Shown here: piece by piece, positions 48,850-57,942 of the stretch
How positions within the stretch are numbered: position 1 is the first letter of the stretch
Layout: every line of letters begins with the position of its first letter
Source of the DNA: Oceanobacillus sp. Castelsardo
Lineage (GTDB): Bacteria > Bacillota > Bacilli > Bacillales > Amphibacillaceae
Length of the DNA: 64,000 nucleotides
Assembly (NCBI RefSeq): GCF_001659985.1
Contig: NZ_LYCS01000003.1
Span: 62,001-126,000 of the forward strand
Direction: 5' to 3'
Translations under genes and position numbers: made by a program
Notes under the pieces: model-generated
The model's database searches: none
The model's input: the letters and a program-made list of their open reading frames with translations, nothing else
What the model was told of the DNA's origin: nothing

Positions 48850-49347
48850 TTAGTCTAGTTTTAGATCTTTCATAAATTGTATAGCTTCTTCTATTTCTTC
48901 TTCACTATAATTCTGTTTCGGTTTTACGGTATGGACTTTTGCAATCATTTCATCTAGTGTCAAATGATCAAAATAAAACATGGTAGCTACTAATTCAAGG
49001 AAGCGTGAACTTCTTTCTTTTAATTTCTCTACTTTTTCTTCGTAATGAGGCATGTCCAACCTAAATTGTTGTAAAAATTCTTTACCATCATCCGTAATCG
49101 TGTAATTATATTGATAATAATTACTTTTATCCTCTTTTACCTCATGAAGAAAACCTAAATTACAAAGTTCCTCCACACGTAAAGTTAATTCCTCCGAATA
49201 AGGGCCGTAAAAGTGAAAATTGTATTTTTCTTCAAATGGAATATTACATTTTTGTAAGATATAAATCATCTTTTGCAACTTTTTTCGTCCTGTTACATTT
49301 TCGACCACCGAAAAAAATTGCATTAACTTTGCATGATTATCTAACAT
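48850..49347 (-). CDS. ywgA: YwgA family protein
   Basis: 165 residues, conserved with ywfO, function unknown. The N-terminal part looks like a winged-helix fold (LQKMIYILQKCNIPFEEKYN, then YGPYSEELTLRVEELCNLGF), similar to small antitoxin/HTH-like proteins, but no DNA target is known. The ATG follows AAGGAGAGGTAAAGG and overlaps the end of ywfO by 11 bp, so the two are translationally coupled. Confidence 0.85.
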   Translation of the reverse strand: MLDNHAKLMQFFSVVENVTGRKKLQKMIYILQKCNIPFEEKYNFHFYGPYSEELTLRVEELCNLGFLHEVKEDKSNYYQYNYTITDDGKEFLQQFRLDMPHYEEKVEKLKERSSRFLELVATMFYFDHLTLDEMIAKVHTVKPKQNYSEEEIEEAIQFMKDLKLD

Positions 49348-50665
49348 CCTTTACCTCTCCTTGGCCATATAAAATTTCCATAATCTTATTTTTAAGTTCT
49401 TCATTTTCTATTGCATCCAAGCGGTCCTTTGGAAAATATAATTTATGATCCGTACGTTTTTTCCCTGAAATTGCTTCTACAATATCGGAATGTCTGGACA
49501 ATTCCTTCAATGAGTTATTAGGCATGACTAAGTGAATAGGTAGACGTTCCCCTTCCTCACCAGGGCGATAAAAGTCATAAGGTAAATCAGATGAGGAGTC
49601 GACAACCAAATAATACTCTGGGTTTATGCCAACATTTTGAAATAATTGATAAAGTTCCATCCACTGTTTCATTTGTAAGTTTGGATTAAATTCCACGTAC
49701 TTAAATAGCCTTCGATTCATGAACCGTTCACATAAATCCCGCAATATTTCATCTTGTTCTTCTTGCCATGCTTGAAAGTAAAAATAAACAATCGATTCAT
49801 CTAATTTTAAATATTCCTCTAACTTTACATTCCCCTCAAAAAAGGAAATAAAGTGGGCCGGTTCTAATTTAAATGTGAATTCTTTAGATTCATGTAGTTC
49901 TTTTGCACGGTGTAAAATTTTAGACAGGATAACTTCTGCACTTCTTGTTACTGGATGGAAATATACTTGCCAATACATTTGGTATCTACTCATAATATAG
50001 TCTTCAACCGCATGCATCCCCGTGGATTTAATAACCACTTGATCCTCTATCGGTCGCATCACCCTTAAAATTCTTTCCATATCAAAATGCCCGTAGCTCA
50101 CCCCTGTATAATAAGCATCACGTTGTAGATAATCCATTCGGTCCGCATCAATTTGACTGGAAATAAGACTTACAACTAACTTGTCCTCATATGTTTTTCC
50201 AATGACATCAGCTACCTTCTGAGAAAATCCTGGGCTTACTTTTTCCAAAATTTTATGGATGTTCGTGTCACCAATGATAATTTGTTGGGTAAAATATTCA
50301 TGATCCAGCTTAAACACTTTTTCAAAGGAATGTGAAAATGGCCCATGCCCTAAATCATGTAATAAAGCAGCACACAAACAAAGCAACCGCTCTTCCTTAT
50401 TCCAATGCGGTTGGTTCTCAAAGTTATTAATAATTCTTCTAACAATTTCATATACACCAAGAGAATGATTAAAGCGACTGTGTTCTGCCCCATGAAACGT
50501 CAAATTCGTTGTTCCAAGTTGCTTGATTCGACGCAGTCGCTGAAATTCTGGTGTTGCGATTAAATCCCATATTACTCGATCCCGAACATGAACATACCGA
50601 TGTACAGGATCTTTAAATACCTTTTCTTCCGATAGTTGCTGATCCTTATATGCCATTTTCTCCAT
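49337..50665 (-). CDS. ywfO: HD-domain phosphohydrolase YwfO (dNTPase-like)
   Basis: 442 residues of the SAMHD1/EF1143-like HD family, which hydrolyse dNTPs or related nucleotides. Metal and active-site motifs: HSRFNHSLGVYE (about 62-73) and LLHDLGHGPFSHSFE (about 106-120) with the HD pair, and SSQIDADRMDYLQRDAYYTG (about 178-197) with the distal Asp. Two nearby ATGs (50665 and 50656) both lack a perfect ribosome site; the longer is kept. It is divergent from lipL. Confidence 0.9.
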   Translation of the reverse strand: MEKMAYKDQQLSEEKVFKDPVHRYVHVRDRVIWDLIATPEFQRLRRIKQLGTTNLTFHGAEHSRFNHSLGVYEIVRRIINNFENQPHWNKEERLLCLCAALLHDLGHGPFSHSFEKVFKLDHEYFTQQIIIGDTNIHKILEKVSPGFSQKVADVIGKTYEDKLVVSLISSQIDADRMDYLQRDAYYTGVSYGHFDMERILRVMRPIEDQVVIKSTGMHAVEDYIMSRYQMYWQVYFHPVTRSAEVILSKILHRAKELHESKEFTFKLEPAHFISFFEGNVKLEEYLKLDESIVYFYFQAWQEEQDEILRDLCERFMNRRLFKYVEFNPNLQMKQWMELYQLFQNVGINPEYYLVVDSSSDLPYDFYRPGEEGERLPIHLVMPNNSLKELSRHSDIVEAISGKKRTDHKLYFPKDRLDAIENEELKNKIMEILYGQGEVKDVR

Positions 50666-50738
50666 CCGTTTCTTTTCGACAATTTTAATATATATTATAT
50701 AATACTTAGAGAGTTATAAAAAGGGTTAGGTGCAAATT

Positions 50739-51596
50739 ATGAAAAATTGGAAAGAAGTAATTCAGCAAACGACATTTAGATATATAGATCATTCCGAGAT
50801 CGAAACATTCTCTGGAAAACCTTATACAGCCTTAGGTTCCTTTGCTATTGATGATGCTTTAGCTACATCCGTTAGTAATGGGGAATCCCCATCCGTGATG
50901 CGGTTATGGGTTCATCCCAAAACGATTGTTTTAGGAATACCAGATGCTAGACTTCCATATATTGACGAAGGAGTCCGGTTTTTGGCAGATAAAGGATACA
51001 ATATAGTGATTCGAAATTCTGGAGGACTTGCCGTTGCTTTAGATGGGGGAGTCTTAAATCTTTCTCTCGTTATTCCAGGGGTCCATGAAATTTCTATTCA
51101 TGATTGCTATGAAGCAATGGTGAGCTTTATCCAATATATGCTTCACGACTTAACGAATGAAATTGAAGCATATGAAATCGTTCATTCCTACTGTCCTGGT
51201 GACTACGATTTAAGTATTAATGGAAAGAAATTTGCTGGAATCTCTCAACGAAGAGTACGGGATGGTGCAGCTGTACAAATTTATTTAGATGTAGAAGGGA
51301 ATAGTTATGAACGAGCAAGCCTCATTCGTGATTTTTACCGGTTAAGTAAAAAAGGGGAAGAAACAAAATTTACCTATCCGGATGTGGATCCAAATGTGAT
51401 GGCTTCTCTGTCGGAACTACTTCAAAGAAATCTGACAGTGGAAGAAATGAAAGAAAGAGTAAATGCAGCCTTGCGTAATTTCAGTGAAGAAATCGTGAAG
51501 ACTTCTTTTTCCGAATCCGAAATTGCTGTATTCGAAAAACGGTATGGCCAAATGGAGAAACGGAATAAACAGATTTATGAGATTTTAGGGAACTAA
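50739..51596 (+). CDS. lipL: Octanoyl-[GcvH]:protein N-octanoyltransferase
   Basis: Amidotransferase of the lipoate pathway (YwfL): moves octanoyl from GcvH to E2 subunits of the 2-oxoacid dehydrogenases. About 285 residues of the BPL_LplA_LipB fold. Motifs: PSVMRLWVHPKTIVLGI, IRNSGGLAVALDGGVLNLSL and the catalytic Cys (C152) in VHSYCPGDYDLSINGKKFAG. The ATG at 50739 has AGGTG at 7 nt and is preferred to the GTG at 50730. Confidence 0.93.
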   Translation: MKNWKEVIQQTTFRYIDHSEIETFSGKPYTALGSFAIDDALATSVSNGESPSVMRLWVHPKTIVLGIPDARLPYIDEGVRFLADKGYNIVIRNSGGLAVALDGGVLNLSLVIPGVHEISIHDCYEAMVSFIQYMLHDLTNEIEAYEIVHSYCPGDYDLSINGKKFAGISQRRVRDGAAVQIYLDVEGNSYERASLIRDFYRLSKKGEETKFTYPDVDPNVMASLSELLQRNLTVEEMKERVNAALRNFSEEIVKTSFSESEIAVFEKRYGQMEKRNKQIYEILGN

Positions 51597-51639
51597 AAAA
51601 CGTGGGATCTGTCATTACACAAGTTACTAGTCTATTACA

Positions 51640-52290
51640 GTTCGATTCCAATGGTCACTCATACGATCTGATGGGTGACCAATTTTTCACTTTTCTATCC
51701 CAATCGGATACTCATTGACCTTATGAGTGACGATATGAATTGAATTTCTCCCCATACCGGCACTCATCACCCCTATGAGTGACGATATGAATTGAATTTC
51801 TCCCAATACCGGCACTCATCACCCCTATGAGTGACGGTATGCATTGATTTTCATCTCATACCGGCACTCATCACCCCTATGAGTGACGGTATGCATTGGA
51901 TTTTCCCTCATACCGGCACTCATACACCTTATGAGTTGCGGTATGAATGGGATTTTCCCTCATACCGTCACTCATCTACCTTATGAGTGACGATATGAAT
52001 TGAATTTCTCCCCATACCGGCACTCATCACCCCTATGAGTGACGATATGAATTGAATTTCATCTCATACCGGCACTCATCTACCTTATGAGTGACGATAT
52101 GAATTGAATTTCGCCTCATACCGGCACTCATCCACCTTATGAGTTGCGGTATGAATGGAATTTCTCCCCATACCGGCACTCATCACCCCTATGAGTGACG
52201 GTATGAATGGGATTTCTCCTCATACCGGCACTCATACACCTTATGAGTTGCGGTATGAATGGGATTTCTCCTCATACCGGCATTCATCAA
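51640..52290 (+). repeat. 52-bp tandem hairpin array C between lipL and the ABC exporter
   Basis: Eleven good units with ATACCG at 51754, 51806, 51858, 51910, 51962, 52014, 52066, 52118, 52170, 52222 and 52274. Every step is exactly 52 bp; degenerate units precede at about 51650-51710. Each unit has ATACCGGCACTCAT, a 7-nt loop and ATGAGTGACGGTAT, a 14-bp stem with at most one mismatch. AATTGAATTTCTCCC-type linkers join the units. It fills the gap between two convergent genes. No open frame is supported. Confidence 0.95.
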
Positions 52291-52334
52291 ATTTTGTTAA
52301 ACCGTAAAGTGACACCGACTCTATAAAAAGAGGC

Positions 52335-54074
52335 TTATTCTCCTAATTGCTGTTCCGCAAATTTTCGGTATAACTCATGGGAAGCCATCAACTCCTGATG
52401 TGTTCCTTCTCCTGTTATTTGACCTTTTTCAATAAACATGATTTTATCCGCATGAACGATGGTGGATAGTCGGTGCGCGATGACAAAGGTTGTACGGCCG
52501 ACCATTAGGCGAGATAATGCCTCTTGAACGGCTTGTTCGGATTGACTATCTAAACTTGCAGTCGCTTCATCTAGCATTAATATTTTTGGATCTCGTAAAA
52601 ATGCCCGTGCGATATTAATTCGCTGCCTTTGCCCACCGGATAGTTTTACACCTCGTTCCCCAACTTCTGTTTCTAATCCTTTAGGAAACGATTGAATGAA
52701 CTTATCTGCATATGCCATCTCGGCAACTTTCCATAATTGATCATCTGTAATGTTACTTGCATTACTCAAACCATATGTTAAGTTATCCCTTATCGTCCCA
52801 GCCATCATGGCACTTTCCTGTGAAACGTAACCAATCTGACTTCTCCATGATTTCATCGACAGAGATTGAATGGGTGTTTTCCCTATTCGAATGACACCAG
52901 ATGTCGGCTCATAATACCTTTCGATTAATCCAAATAAAGTCGTTTTTCCACCACCACTTGGACCAGCTAAAGCAACCATCTCCCCTGGTTCTGCTATAAA
53001 ACTAATATTCCGAAGAACAGTTTCCTTTTCATCATAGGAAAAAGAAACATCCGTAAACGAAACAGGTTGGTTGGAAATATCCTCTTCTACACCTTCTTGA
53101 CTTTCTTCCTCTGGCAAATCTATAATTCCTATAATCCTTTCGGTCGCTCCTTTCGCCTTTTGTAATTCGGTAAAGAACATTGCAAAAGAAGTAATCGGAT
53201 AAATGATTTGGAATAGATACAACAAGAAAGCCACGAGTGAACCCGTTGAAAGCGAACCTTCCGCAACACGAATCCCACCATATCCAATAATAACGACAAT
53301 AACAATCATCATGATGGTATACATAAATGGACCGATTAAAGCAAAAATCCGCGCTTCTTTTAATCCATATTTATACAGTTTGGTTATACCGGACATCCCT
53401 TTATTCTGTTCCACTTCTTCAGCAGTCGAAGCTTTGGTTAATCGAATCTCACTTAAGGTTTGCTGAATATCTCCGGTAAACTTTGCTGTTTCATCTTGCA
53501 AGCTTTTTGATATTTTTGCCATTCTTGTACCGAGTGGCATCATGATTGCAAACGTTACCGGCACGGCAATAAGCATTAATAATGTCATTTTCCAATCCAT
53601 AATTAATAAAATGACAATTGCCCCAATAATCGTAATGAAACCAGTAATAAACTGTGGAAAGTGTTGGGTAATAAGATTTTTTACAATACCTGTATCGTTT
53701 ACCACACGGCTTACGGATTCCCCACTTGCTTGTTTGTCAAAATAACTTACTGGTAAACGGAGGAGCTTAAACCACATCATCTCCCGTAACCTTGCAACAA
53801 TTCTTTGGCCAACAGCCGCTAACAAATAAGTAGATACACCATCTAAAACACCCTGTAAAACAAACACAACAAAAATCGCCACGATAAGCGTCGTACTTAT
53901 GGCATCTACTGAAAACCCATCAACCAATTCCCGTGTTAACAAGGGAATCGAAAGACCAATGAACATTGTGATAATACTACCAATTAACCCGATAAATAAG
54001 GACCATTTTGGTATTTTAGTAGCTAAAATTAAAGAAACAAACGGTTTGAGTTTAGCCTTTTCCTGATTTCCCAC
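52335..54074 (-). CDS. ABC exporter, fused membrane and ATPase domains (BmrA/LmrA-like)
   Basis: 579-residue half transporter that should work as a homodimer, exporting lipids or drugs. Six membrane helices (about 20-310), then the ATPase domain with Walker A GPSGGGKTTL, Q-loop YVSQES, signature LSGGQRQR, Walker B ILMLDEATASLDSQ and the H-loop AHRLST. It resembles B. subtilis BmrA. The start is GTG after AGGAGATCAAAT. Substrate cannot be told from sequence. It stands alone between array C and pta. Confidence 0.9.
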   Translation of the reverse strand: MGNQEKAKLKPFVSLILATKIPKWSLFIGLIGSIITMFIGLSIPLLTRELVDGFSVDAISTTLIVAIFVVFVLQGVLDGVSTYLLAAVGQRIVARLREMMWFKLLRLPVSYFDKQASGESVSRVVNDTGIVKNLITQHFPQFITGFITIIGAIVILLIMDWKMTLLMLIAVPVTFAIMMPLGTRMAKISKSLQDETAKFTGDIQQTLSEIRLTKASTAEEVEQNKGMSGITKLYKYGLKEARIFALIGPFMYTIMMIVIVVIIGYGGIRVAEGSLSTGSLVAFLLYLFQIIYPITSFAMFFTELQKAKGATERIIGIIDLPEEESQEGVEEDISNQPVSFTDVSFSYDEKETVLRNISFIAEPGEMVALAGPSGGGKTTLFGLIERYYEPTSGVIRIGKTPIQSLSMKSWRSQIGYVSQESAMMAGTIRDNLTYGLSNASNITDDQLWKVAEMAYADKFIQSFPKGLETEVGERGVKLSGGQRQRINIARAFLRDPKILMLDEATASLDSQSEQAVQEALSRLMVGRTTFVIAHRLSTIVHADKIMFIEKGQITGEGTHQELMASHELYRKFAEQQLGE

Positions 54075-54170
54075 ATTTGATCTCCTGTCTCGTTTTTTTA
54101 AAATCTATCTATTGTTTACATTACGTATAAGAAGCCAATTTAGATTCACACTTTTGGAAAACAAATTTAG

Positions 54171-54212
54171 AAAAAAAGCTTGCAGCCATGTATAATTTGC
54201 TGCAAGCCTTTT
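54171..54212 (-). terminator. Intrinsic terminator of pta
   Basis: GCTTGCAGC and GCTGCAAGC form a 9-bp stem. On the minus strand it is followed by TTTTTTTC. It lies just after the pta stop. Confidence 0.85.
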
Positions 54213-54216
54213 ATTT

Positions 54217-55194
54217 TTACTCCCCAACCGCTTGTGCTGCAGTAATTAGAGCTAGGTTATAAACATCCTCTGCACTACATCCGCGTGATAGATCGTTTAC
54301 AGGTTGATTCAACCCTTGAAGGATTGGCCCTACTGCCTCAAATCCACCAAGACGTTGTGCAATTTTGTAACCAATATTCCCTGCTTCCAAACTTGGGAAG
54401 ACAAATACGTTAGCATCTCCTTTTATAACAGAATCAGGAGCTTTTTTCTCTGCAACACTAGGAACAAATGCTGCATCAAATTGAAATTCTCCATCAATGA
54501 CTAAGGAAGGATCATTTTCTTTTGCAATTTGAAGTGCATTCTCTACTTTTTCAGTTTCCGGTGATTTTGCAGAACCTTTAGTAGAAAAACTTAGCATCGC
54601 AATTCGCGGATCCACCCCAAATAGTTTCGCTGTTACCGCACTTTCTGCCGCAATTTCAGCTAAATCCTGGCTGTCAGGAGAAATATTAATTGCACAATCT
54701 GCGAACACATATTTCTCTTCCTCACGCACCATAATGAAGACACCTGATGTTTTTTTCACTCTACCATTTGTTTTAATAATTTGTAATGCTGGACGTACTG
54801 TATCTGCTGTGGAATGTGCCGCTCCACTAACAAGGCCATCTGCTTGACCCATGTATACTAGCATGGTTCCAAAGTAGTTTTCATCTAGCAAAATTTTACG
54901 AGCGTCTTCTTCTGTTGCTTTACCTTTACGACGTTCTACAAATGCTTGAACCATTTCATCGAAAGCAGAATAATCATTTGGATTTAAAATTTCACATGAT
55001 GAAATATTTACTCCAACTTCTTTTGCCTTTCCTTCTACTTCCTCTTTATTTCCAATTAAAATCGGAGCAACTACTCCATCTGCACTTAATTTACTCGCAG
55101 CTGTTAAAATTCTTTCGTCTAATCCTTCAGGAAAAACTATCTTTTTATCTTTTCCTGCAATCTTTTTAGATATTTCATCGAATAAGTTACTCAT
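54217..55194 (-). CDS. pta: Phosphate acetyltransferase
   Basis: Converts acetyl-CoA and phosphate to acetyl phosphate (with AckA, overflow to acetate). 325 residues from MSNLFDEISKK, the length of the short, single-domain Pta. Motifs: KIVFPEGLDERILTAA (about 18-33), LVSGAAHSTADTVRPAL (about 120-136), and the C-terminal VFVFPSLEAGNIGYKIAQRL. The ATG at 55194 follows TTGGAGGATTGTATA; the frame runs on to 55233 without a ribosome site. Confidence 0.96.
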   Translation of the reverse strand: MSNLFDEISKKIAGKDKKIVFPEGLDERILTAASKLSADGVVAPILIGNKEEVEGKAKEVGVNISSCEILNPNDYSAFDEMVQAFVERRKGKATEEDARKILLDENYFGTMLVYMGQADGLVSGAAHSTADTVRPALQIIKTNGRVKKTSGVFIMVREEEKYVFADCAINISPDSQDLAEIAAESAVTAKLFGVDPRIAMLSFSTKGSAKSPETEKVENALQIAKENDPSLVIDGEFQFDAAFVPSVAEKKAPDSVIKGDANVFVFPSLEAGNIGYKIAQRLGGFEAVGPILQGLNQPVNDLSRGCSAEDVYNLALITAAQAVGE

Positions 55195-55226
55195 TATACA
55201 ATCCTCCAATATGCTATATATGTGTA

Positions 55227-55370
55227 ATTTCAAAAAGGAGGATGAAAAGGACCGAGCAGTTCAAGGCGGCGTAGCTTTGAGGAACGGAACGTATACAATT
55301 AATACGTGAGGACCGGAAAAGCAAGCCAACGAAGAAATGCGAAGTGTCATTTTCACCGGACTTTTTGAAT
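55227..55370 (+). repeat. R2 repeat element, compact copy
   Basis: About 144 bp from TTTCAAAAAGGAGGATGAAA to CACCGGACTTTTTGAAT. Internal blocks AAGGCGGCGTAGCTTTGAGG and GTATACAATTAATAC (a palindrome) make it the clearest copy of the family. It lies between the divergent pta and hemQ genes. The remaining gap to hemQ holds AT-rich DNA with no firm signal. Confidence 0.8.
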
Positions 55371-55619
55371 AACCTCTATATGCATTTCCATCATAAATCA
55401 AACCATACTATAATTAAAGAAATTAACATTGATTTTCTACAATTTTTGACAAAGCCTTGACAAATTGAAAAATCAAGTCTAAATGCAGACCTTCCTCCAT
55501 GATTAGTATTCCCGAATTATGCTATAGTAAAAGAGGAAAGTGTAAACATCTACCCCCCTTGTTTAATAGGGGATGAACAGGACAATGCTATGAATAATCA
55601 TTTTAAAGGAGAGATACAT

Positions 55620-56369
55620 ATGGCAGAAGCAGTAGGAACTTTAGACGGCTGGAGCACCCTTCACGATACACGTACATTTGATTGGACTTCTTGGAAAATG
55701 GCATCTGAAAATGACAGAAAAGAAGCTGTTGAAGAGTTAAAAGAATTAATGACAAAATGGGATGCTGTGGAGGAAGAGAAAAATGGGAGCCAATCCATCT
55801 ATAAAGTAGTAGGTAACAAAGCCGATTTAATGTTTATCGTCGTTCGTCCGACAATGGATGAATTGGAAGACTTTAAAACGGAACTGAATAAGTCTAAAAT
55901 TGGAGATTACCTCATTCCGGGATACTCCTATGTTTCCATCGTTGAGCTAGGTACGAATGATACCGTAGATGAAGTGAAAAACCGTAAAATCAATGAAGCA
56001 GTGGAAGCACGCCTTAAACCAATTCTTCCTAAATGGGAACATGCTTGTTTCTACCCTATGAATCGCCGTCGTTGGAATGAAGCAAACTGGTTTACGATTG
56101 ATCGTAAGGAAAGACATCGTTTACTAACAGACCATGCCGCTACAGGTCGTAAATATGCTGGCCTAGTAAAACAAATTATTACTGGTTCCATGGGTCTTGA
56201 TGAATGGGAATGGGGCGTAACTCTATTTGCACATGACCCACTTCAATTTAAAAAAATTGTTTACGAAATGCGTTATGATGAAGTTTCCGCAATCTATGCT
56301 GAATTTGGAGACTTTATCATTGGAAATTACTTGCCAAAAGAAGATGTTGATACTTATTTTGCACTGTAA
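55620..56369 (+). CDS. hemQ: Coproheme decarboxylase HemQ
   Basis: Last step of the Gram-positive coproporphyrin-dependent heme pathway: Fe-coproporphyrin III to heme b. 249 residues of the chlorite-dismutase fold from MAEAVGTLDGW. Proximal heme ligand H172 lies in LLTDHAATGRKY, and Y145 in YPMNRRR is the catalytic tyrosine. The ATG at 55620 follows AAAGGAGAGATACAT; the upstream ATG at 55590 has no ribosome site. Neighbours pta and gerQ as in B. subtilis. Confidence 0.96.
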   Translation: MAEAVGTLDGWSTLHDTRTFDWTSWKMASENDRKEAVEELKELMTKWDAVEEEKNGSQSIYKVVGNKADLMFIVVRPTMDELEDFKTELNKSKIGDYLIPGYSYVSIVELGTNDTVDEVKNRKINEAVEARLKPILPKWEHACFYPMNRRRWNEANWFTIDRKERHRLLTDHAATGRKYAGLVKQIITGSMGLDEWEWGVTLFAHDPLQFKKIVYEMRYDEVSAIYAEFGDFIIGNYLPKEDVDTYFAL

Positions 56370-56388
56370 AATTAATATACAGAATTTC

Positions 56389-56421
56389 AAAGCTATCACC
56401 CTCTGTGGTGGTGGCTTTTTT
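56389..56421 (+). terminator. Intrinsic terminator of hemQ
   Basis: AAAGCTATCACC pairs with GGTGGTGGCTTT, using two G-T pairs, around a 6-nt loop. TTT follows. It lies 20 bp after the hemQ stop. Confidence 0.75.
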
Positions 56422-56507
56422 CATCTATTTCACTTATATAAATTCCCTTCAACTCATACTATACTCATTTATTAATCACCCTCTCCAAAATAATTGGGAT
56501 TTATCTG

Positions 56508-56536
56508 TCATCATTTCCTGGGTATTTACATACATA
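56508..56536 (+). promoter_or_regulatory. Probable sigma-E promoter of gerQ
   Basis: TCATCAT (56508-56514), 14 bp, then CATACATA (56529-56536). The -10 matches the sigma-E pattern CATACANT, and the -35 is close to TCATATT. The RNA would have a leader of about 155 nt. gerQ of B. subtilis is made under sigma-E, which fits. The rest of the 330-bp gap shows no other gene. Confidence 0.6.
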
Positions 56537-56700
56537 TAATTATTGAGTCTAGCATCCAAGATGATGGGCAGAAAGAAAAGATTCAAGTAAACGTGAAGTA
56601 CTCATCAAACTAATAATACGACTGCCCAGCAGTCTAATGATAAGAGAAGTCAACAAACCAACCATTTGCAAGAAGTACTTAAAAACAGGGAGGAATTTTA

Positions 56701-57174
56701 ATGTCTAATAATCAAGTCAATCGACAGTATGGAAACTTTTATCCTGTAGCTGCTTATCCTTATGGGTATCCAGGATATACAATGAATCCAATGGTAGGCC
56801 AACCCATAAATCCCTTACAACAACAAGCACAAATGCAACCAACACCACAGGCCCCTCAACAACAACAGTCTACAGACGTACCTGGAATGCTACCTCTTGA
56901 ACAATCGTACGTTGAAAATATTCTACGACTTAATAAAGGTAAATTAGCCAAAGTATACATGACCTTTGAGAACAATGAGAGTTGGAATGCGAAAGTGTTT
57001 ACTGGAATTATCGAAGCTGCAGGAAGAGATCACCTTATTATAAGTGATCCAAATACCGGAAAACGATACTTATTATTAATGGTTTACCTTGATTATGTGG
57101 AATTTGAGGGGGAAATCAATTATCAATATCCATTCGGAGAAAGTGCACAGCTAACTACTTACTCACCTAGATAA
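56701..57174 (+). CDS. gerQ: Spore coat protein GerQ
   Basis: Spore coat/cortex-region protein needed for placement of the cortex-lytic enzyme CwlJ during germination and a target of transglutaminase Tgl crosslinking. 157 residues. The N-terminal half is rich in Gln, Pro, Tyr (NPLQQQAQMQPTPQAPQQQQ). The conserved domain runs from VPGMLPLEQSYVENILRLN (about 60-78) to the C-terminus. The ATG follows CAGGGAGGAATTTTA. Confidence 0.95.
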   Translation: MSNNQVNRQYGNFYPVAAYPYGYPGYTMNPMVGQPINPLQQQAQMQPTPQAPQQQQSTDVPGMLPLEQSYVENILRLNKGKLAKVYMTFENNESWNAKVFTGIIEAAGRDHLIISDPNTGKRYLLLMVYLDYVEFEGEINYQYPFGESAQLTTYSPR

Positions 57175-57227
57175 TAGTCTGCCGCCAAATTATTTTGGTA
57201 AAATTCGGTTTACGCTATTAGGTTGCT

Positions 57228-57272
57228 AAAAAAGGATGACACTCCTAAAGCCTTGTGTCATCCTTTCTTTTC
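57228..57272 (+). terminator. Intrinsic terminator of gerQ
   Basis: AAAGGATGACAC and GTGTCATCCTTT form a 12-bp perfect stem with a 12-nt loop, followed by CTTTTC. Confidence 0.85.
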
Positions 57273-57300
57273 CTATCACATTAAAAATGGAGGGATTGCG

Positions 57301-57552
57301 ATGAGGAGTCCGTTAGAAAAGTTTACACTAATTGAAATCCTCTCTATAGGTATTGCAGCTGTTGTTGGTTTGTTTGCTATGATACAAGGTTATCTCATTC
57401 TACTATTTCTAACTTTCTATCTTATCGCCATCAGTTTGATTTGTGAGGCTTTTATCTTTTTACAAAGAAGGGATACTGCTCACGCTGGTAAACAATTGGT
57501 ACGAGCAATTTGTATCCTTATTTTTATCACGTATACAATTTTTCAAATATAG
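57301..57552 (+). CDS. Small membrane protein of unknown function
   Basis: 83 residues, starting MRSPLEKFTLIEILS. Two or three hydrophobic stretches (about 12-33, 35-55 and 70-83) make it an integral membrane protein. I do not recognise a family. The ATG at 57301 follows ATGGAGGGATTGCG; the open frame extends to 57223 across the gerQ terminator and is not coding there. Its 3' end overlaps the convergent ywdK by 10 bp. Confidence 0.6.
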   Translation: MRSPLEKFTLIEILSIGIAAVVGLFAMIQGYLILLFLTFYLIAISLICEAFIFLQRRDTAHAGKQLVRAICILIFITYTIFQI

Positions 57553-57911
57553 CGAAGTACAAAAACCCCAAATAATACCCAACCAATTAAAAAGGCAAGT
57601 CCGCCGATTGGGGTTATCATTGCAAAGGTTTTAATGGCTGTTGTGGAGTAAATATAAAGGCTACCTGAGAATATTAAAATTCCTAGGAAAAACATCCAGC
57701 CTGCCCATGTTAATGATAGACTTTGTGATTTTGCCATAAGGATTCCAACTGCAACTAGCGCAAATGTGTGAAACATTTGATACTGTACTGCTGTATTCCA
57801 CGTTTCTAACTGCTTTTCAGTCAGTCTTGCTTCCAAGCCATGCGCACCAAATGCCCCAAGTGCCACTGCTAAAAACCCATTAATTGCCCCTAGTATTAAA
57901 AAGATCTTCAT
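57543..57911 (-). CDS. ywdK: DUF423 membrane protein YwdK
   Basis: 122 residues, four hydrophobic segments. Family motifs at the N-terminus: LGAINGFLAVALGAFGAHGL (about 6-25), and later WNTAVQYQMFHTFALVAVG and the C-terminal TPIGGLAFLIGWVLF. Function unknown. The ATG at 57911 follows AAAGGAGAAAAAAGG; a frame extension to 57986 overlaps ywdI and is rejected. Confidence 0.9.
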   Translation of the reverse strand: MKIFLILGAINGFLAVALGAFGAHGLEARLTEKQLETWNTAVQYQMFHTFALVAVGILMAKSQSLSLTWAGWMFFLGILIFSGSLYIYSTTAIKTFAMITPIGGLAFLIGWVLFGVFVLRYI

Positions 57912-57942
57912 CCTTTTTTCTCCTTTCGATAAAGGTTCAGCA

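Noticed and set aside
51640-52290. CRISPR-like look of the 52-bp array
   Set aside because: The whole 52-bp unit is conserved, including the linker. There are no variable spacers and no cas genes nearby. The same applies to the array at 17223-17625.
57223-57300. Longer N-terminus (26 extra codons) for the small membrane protein
   Set aside because: Those codons cover the gerQ terminator, and a much better ribosome site precedes the ATG at 57301.
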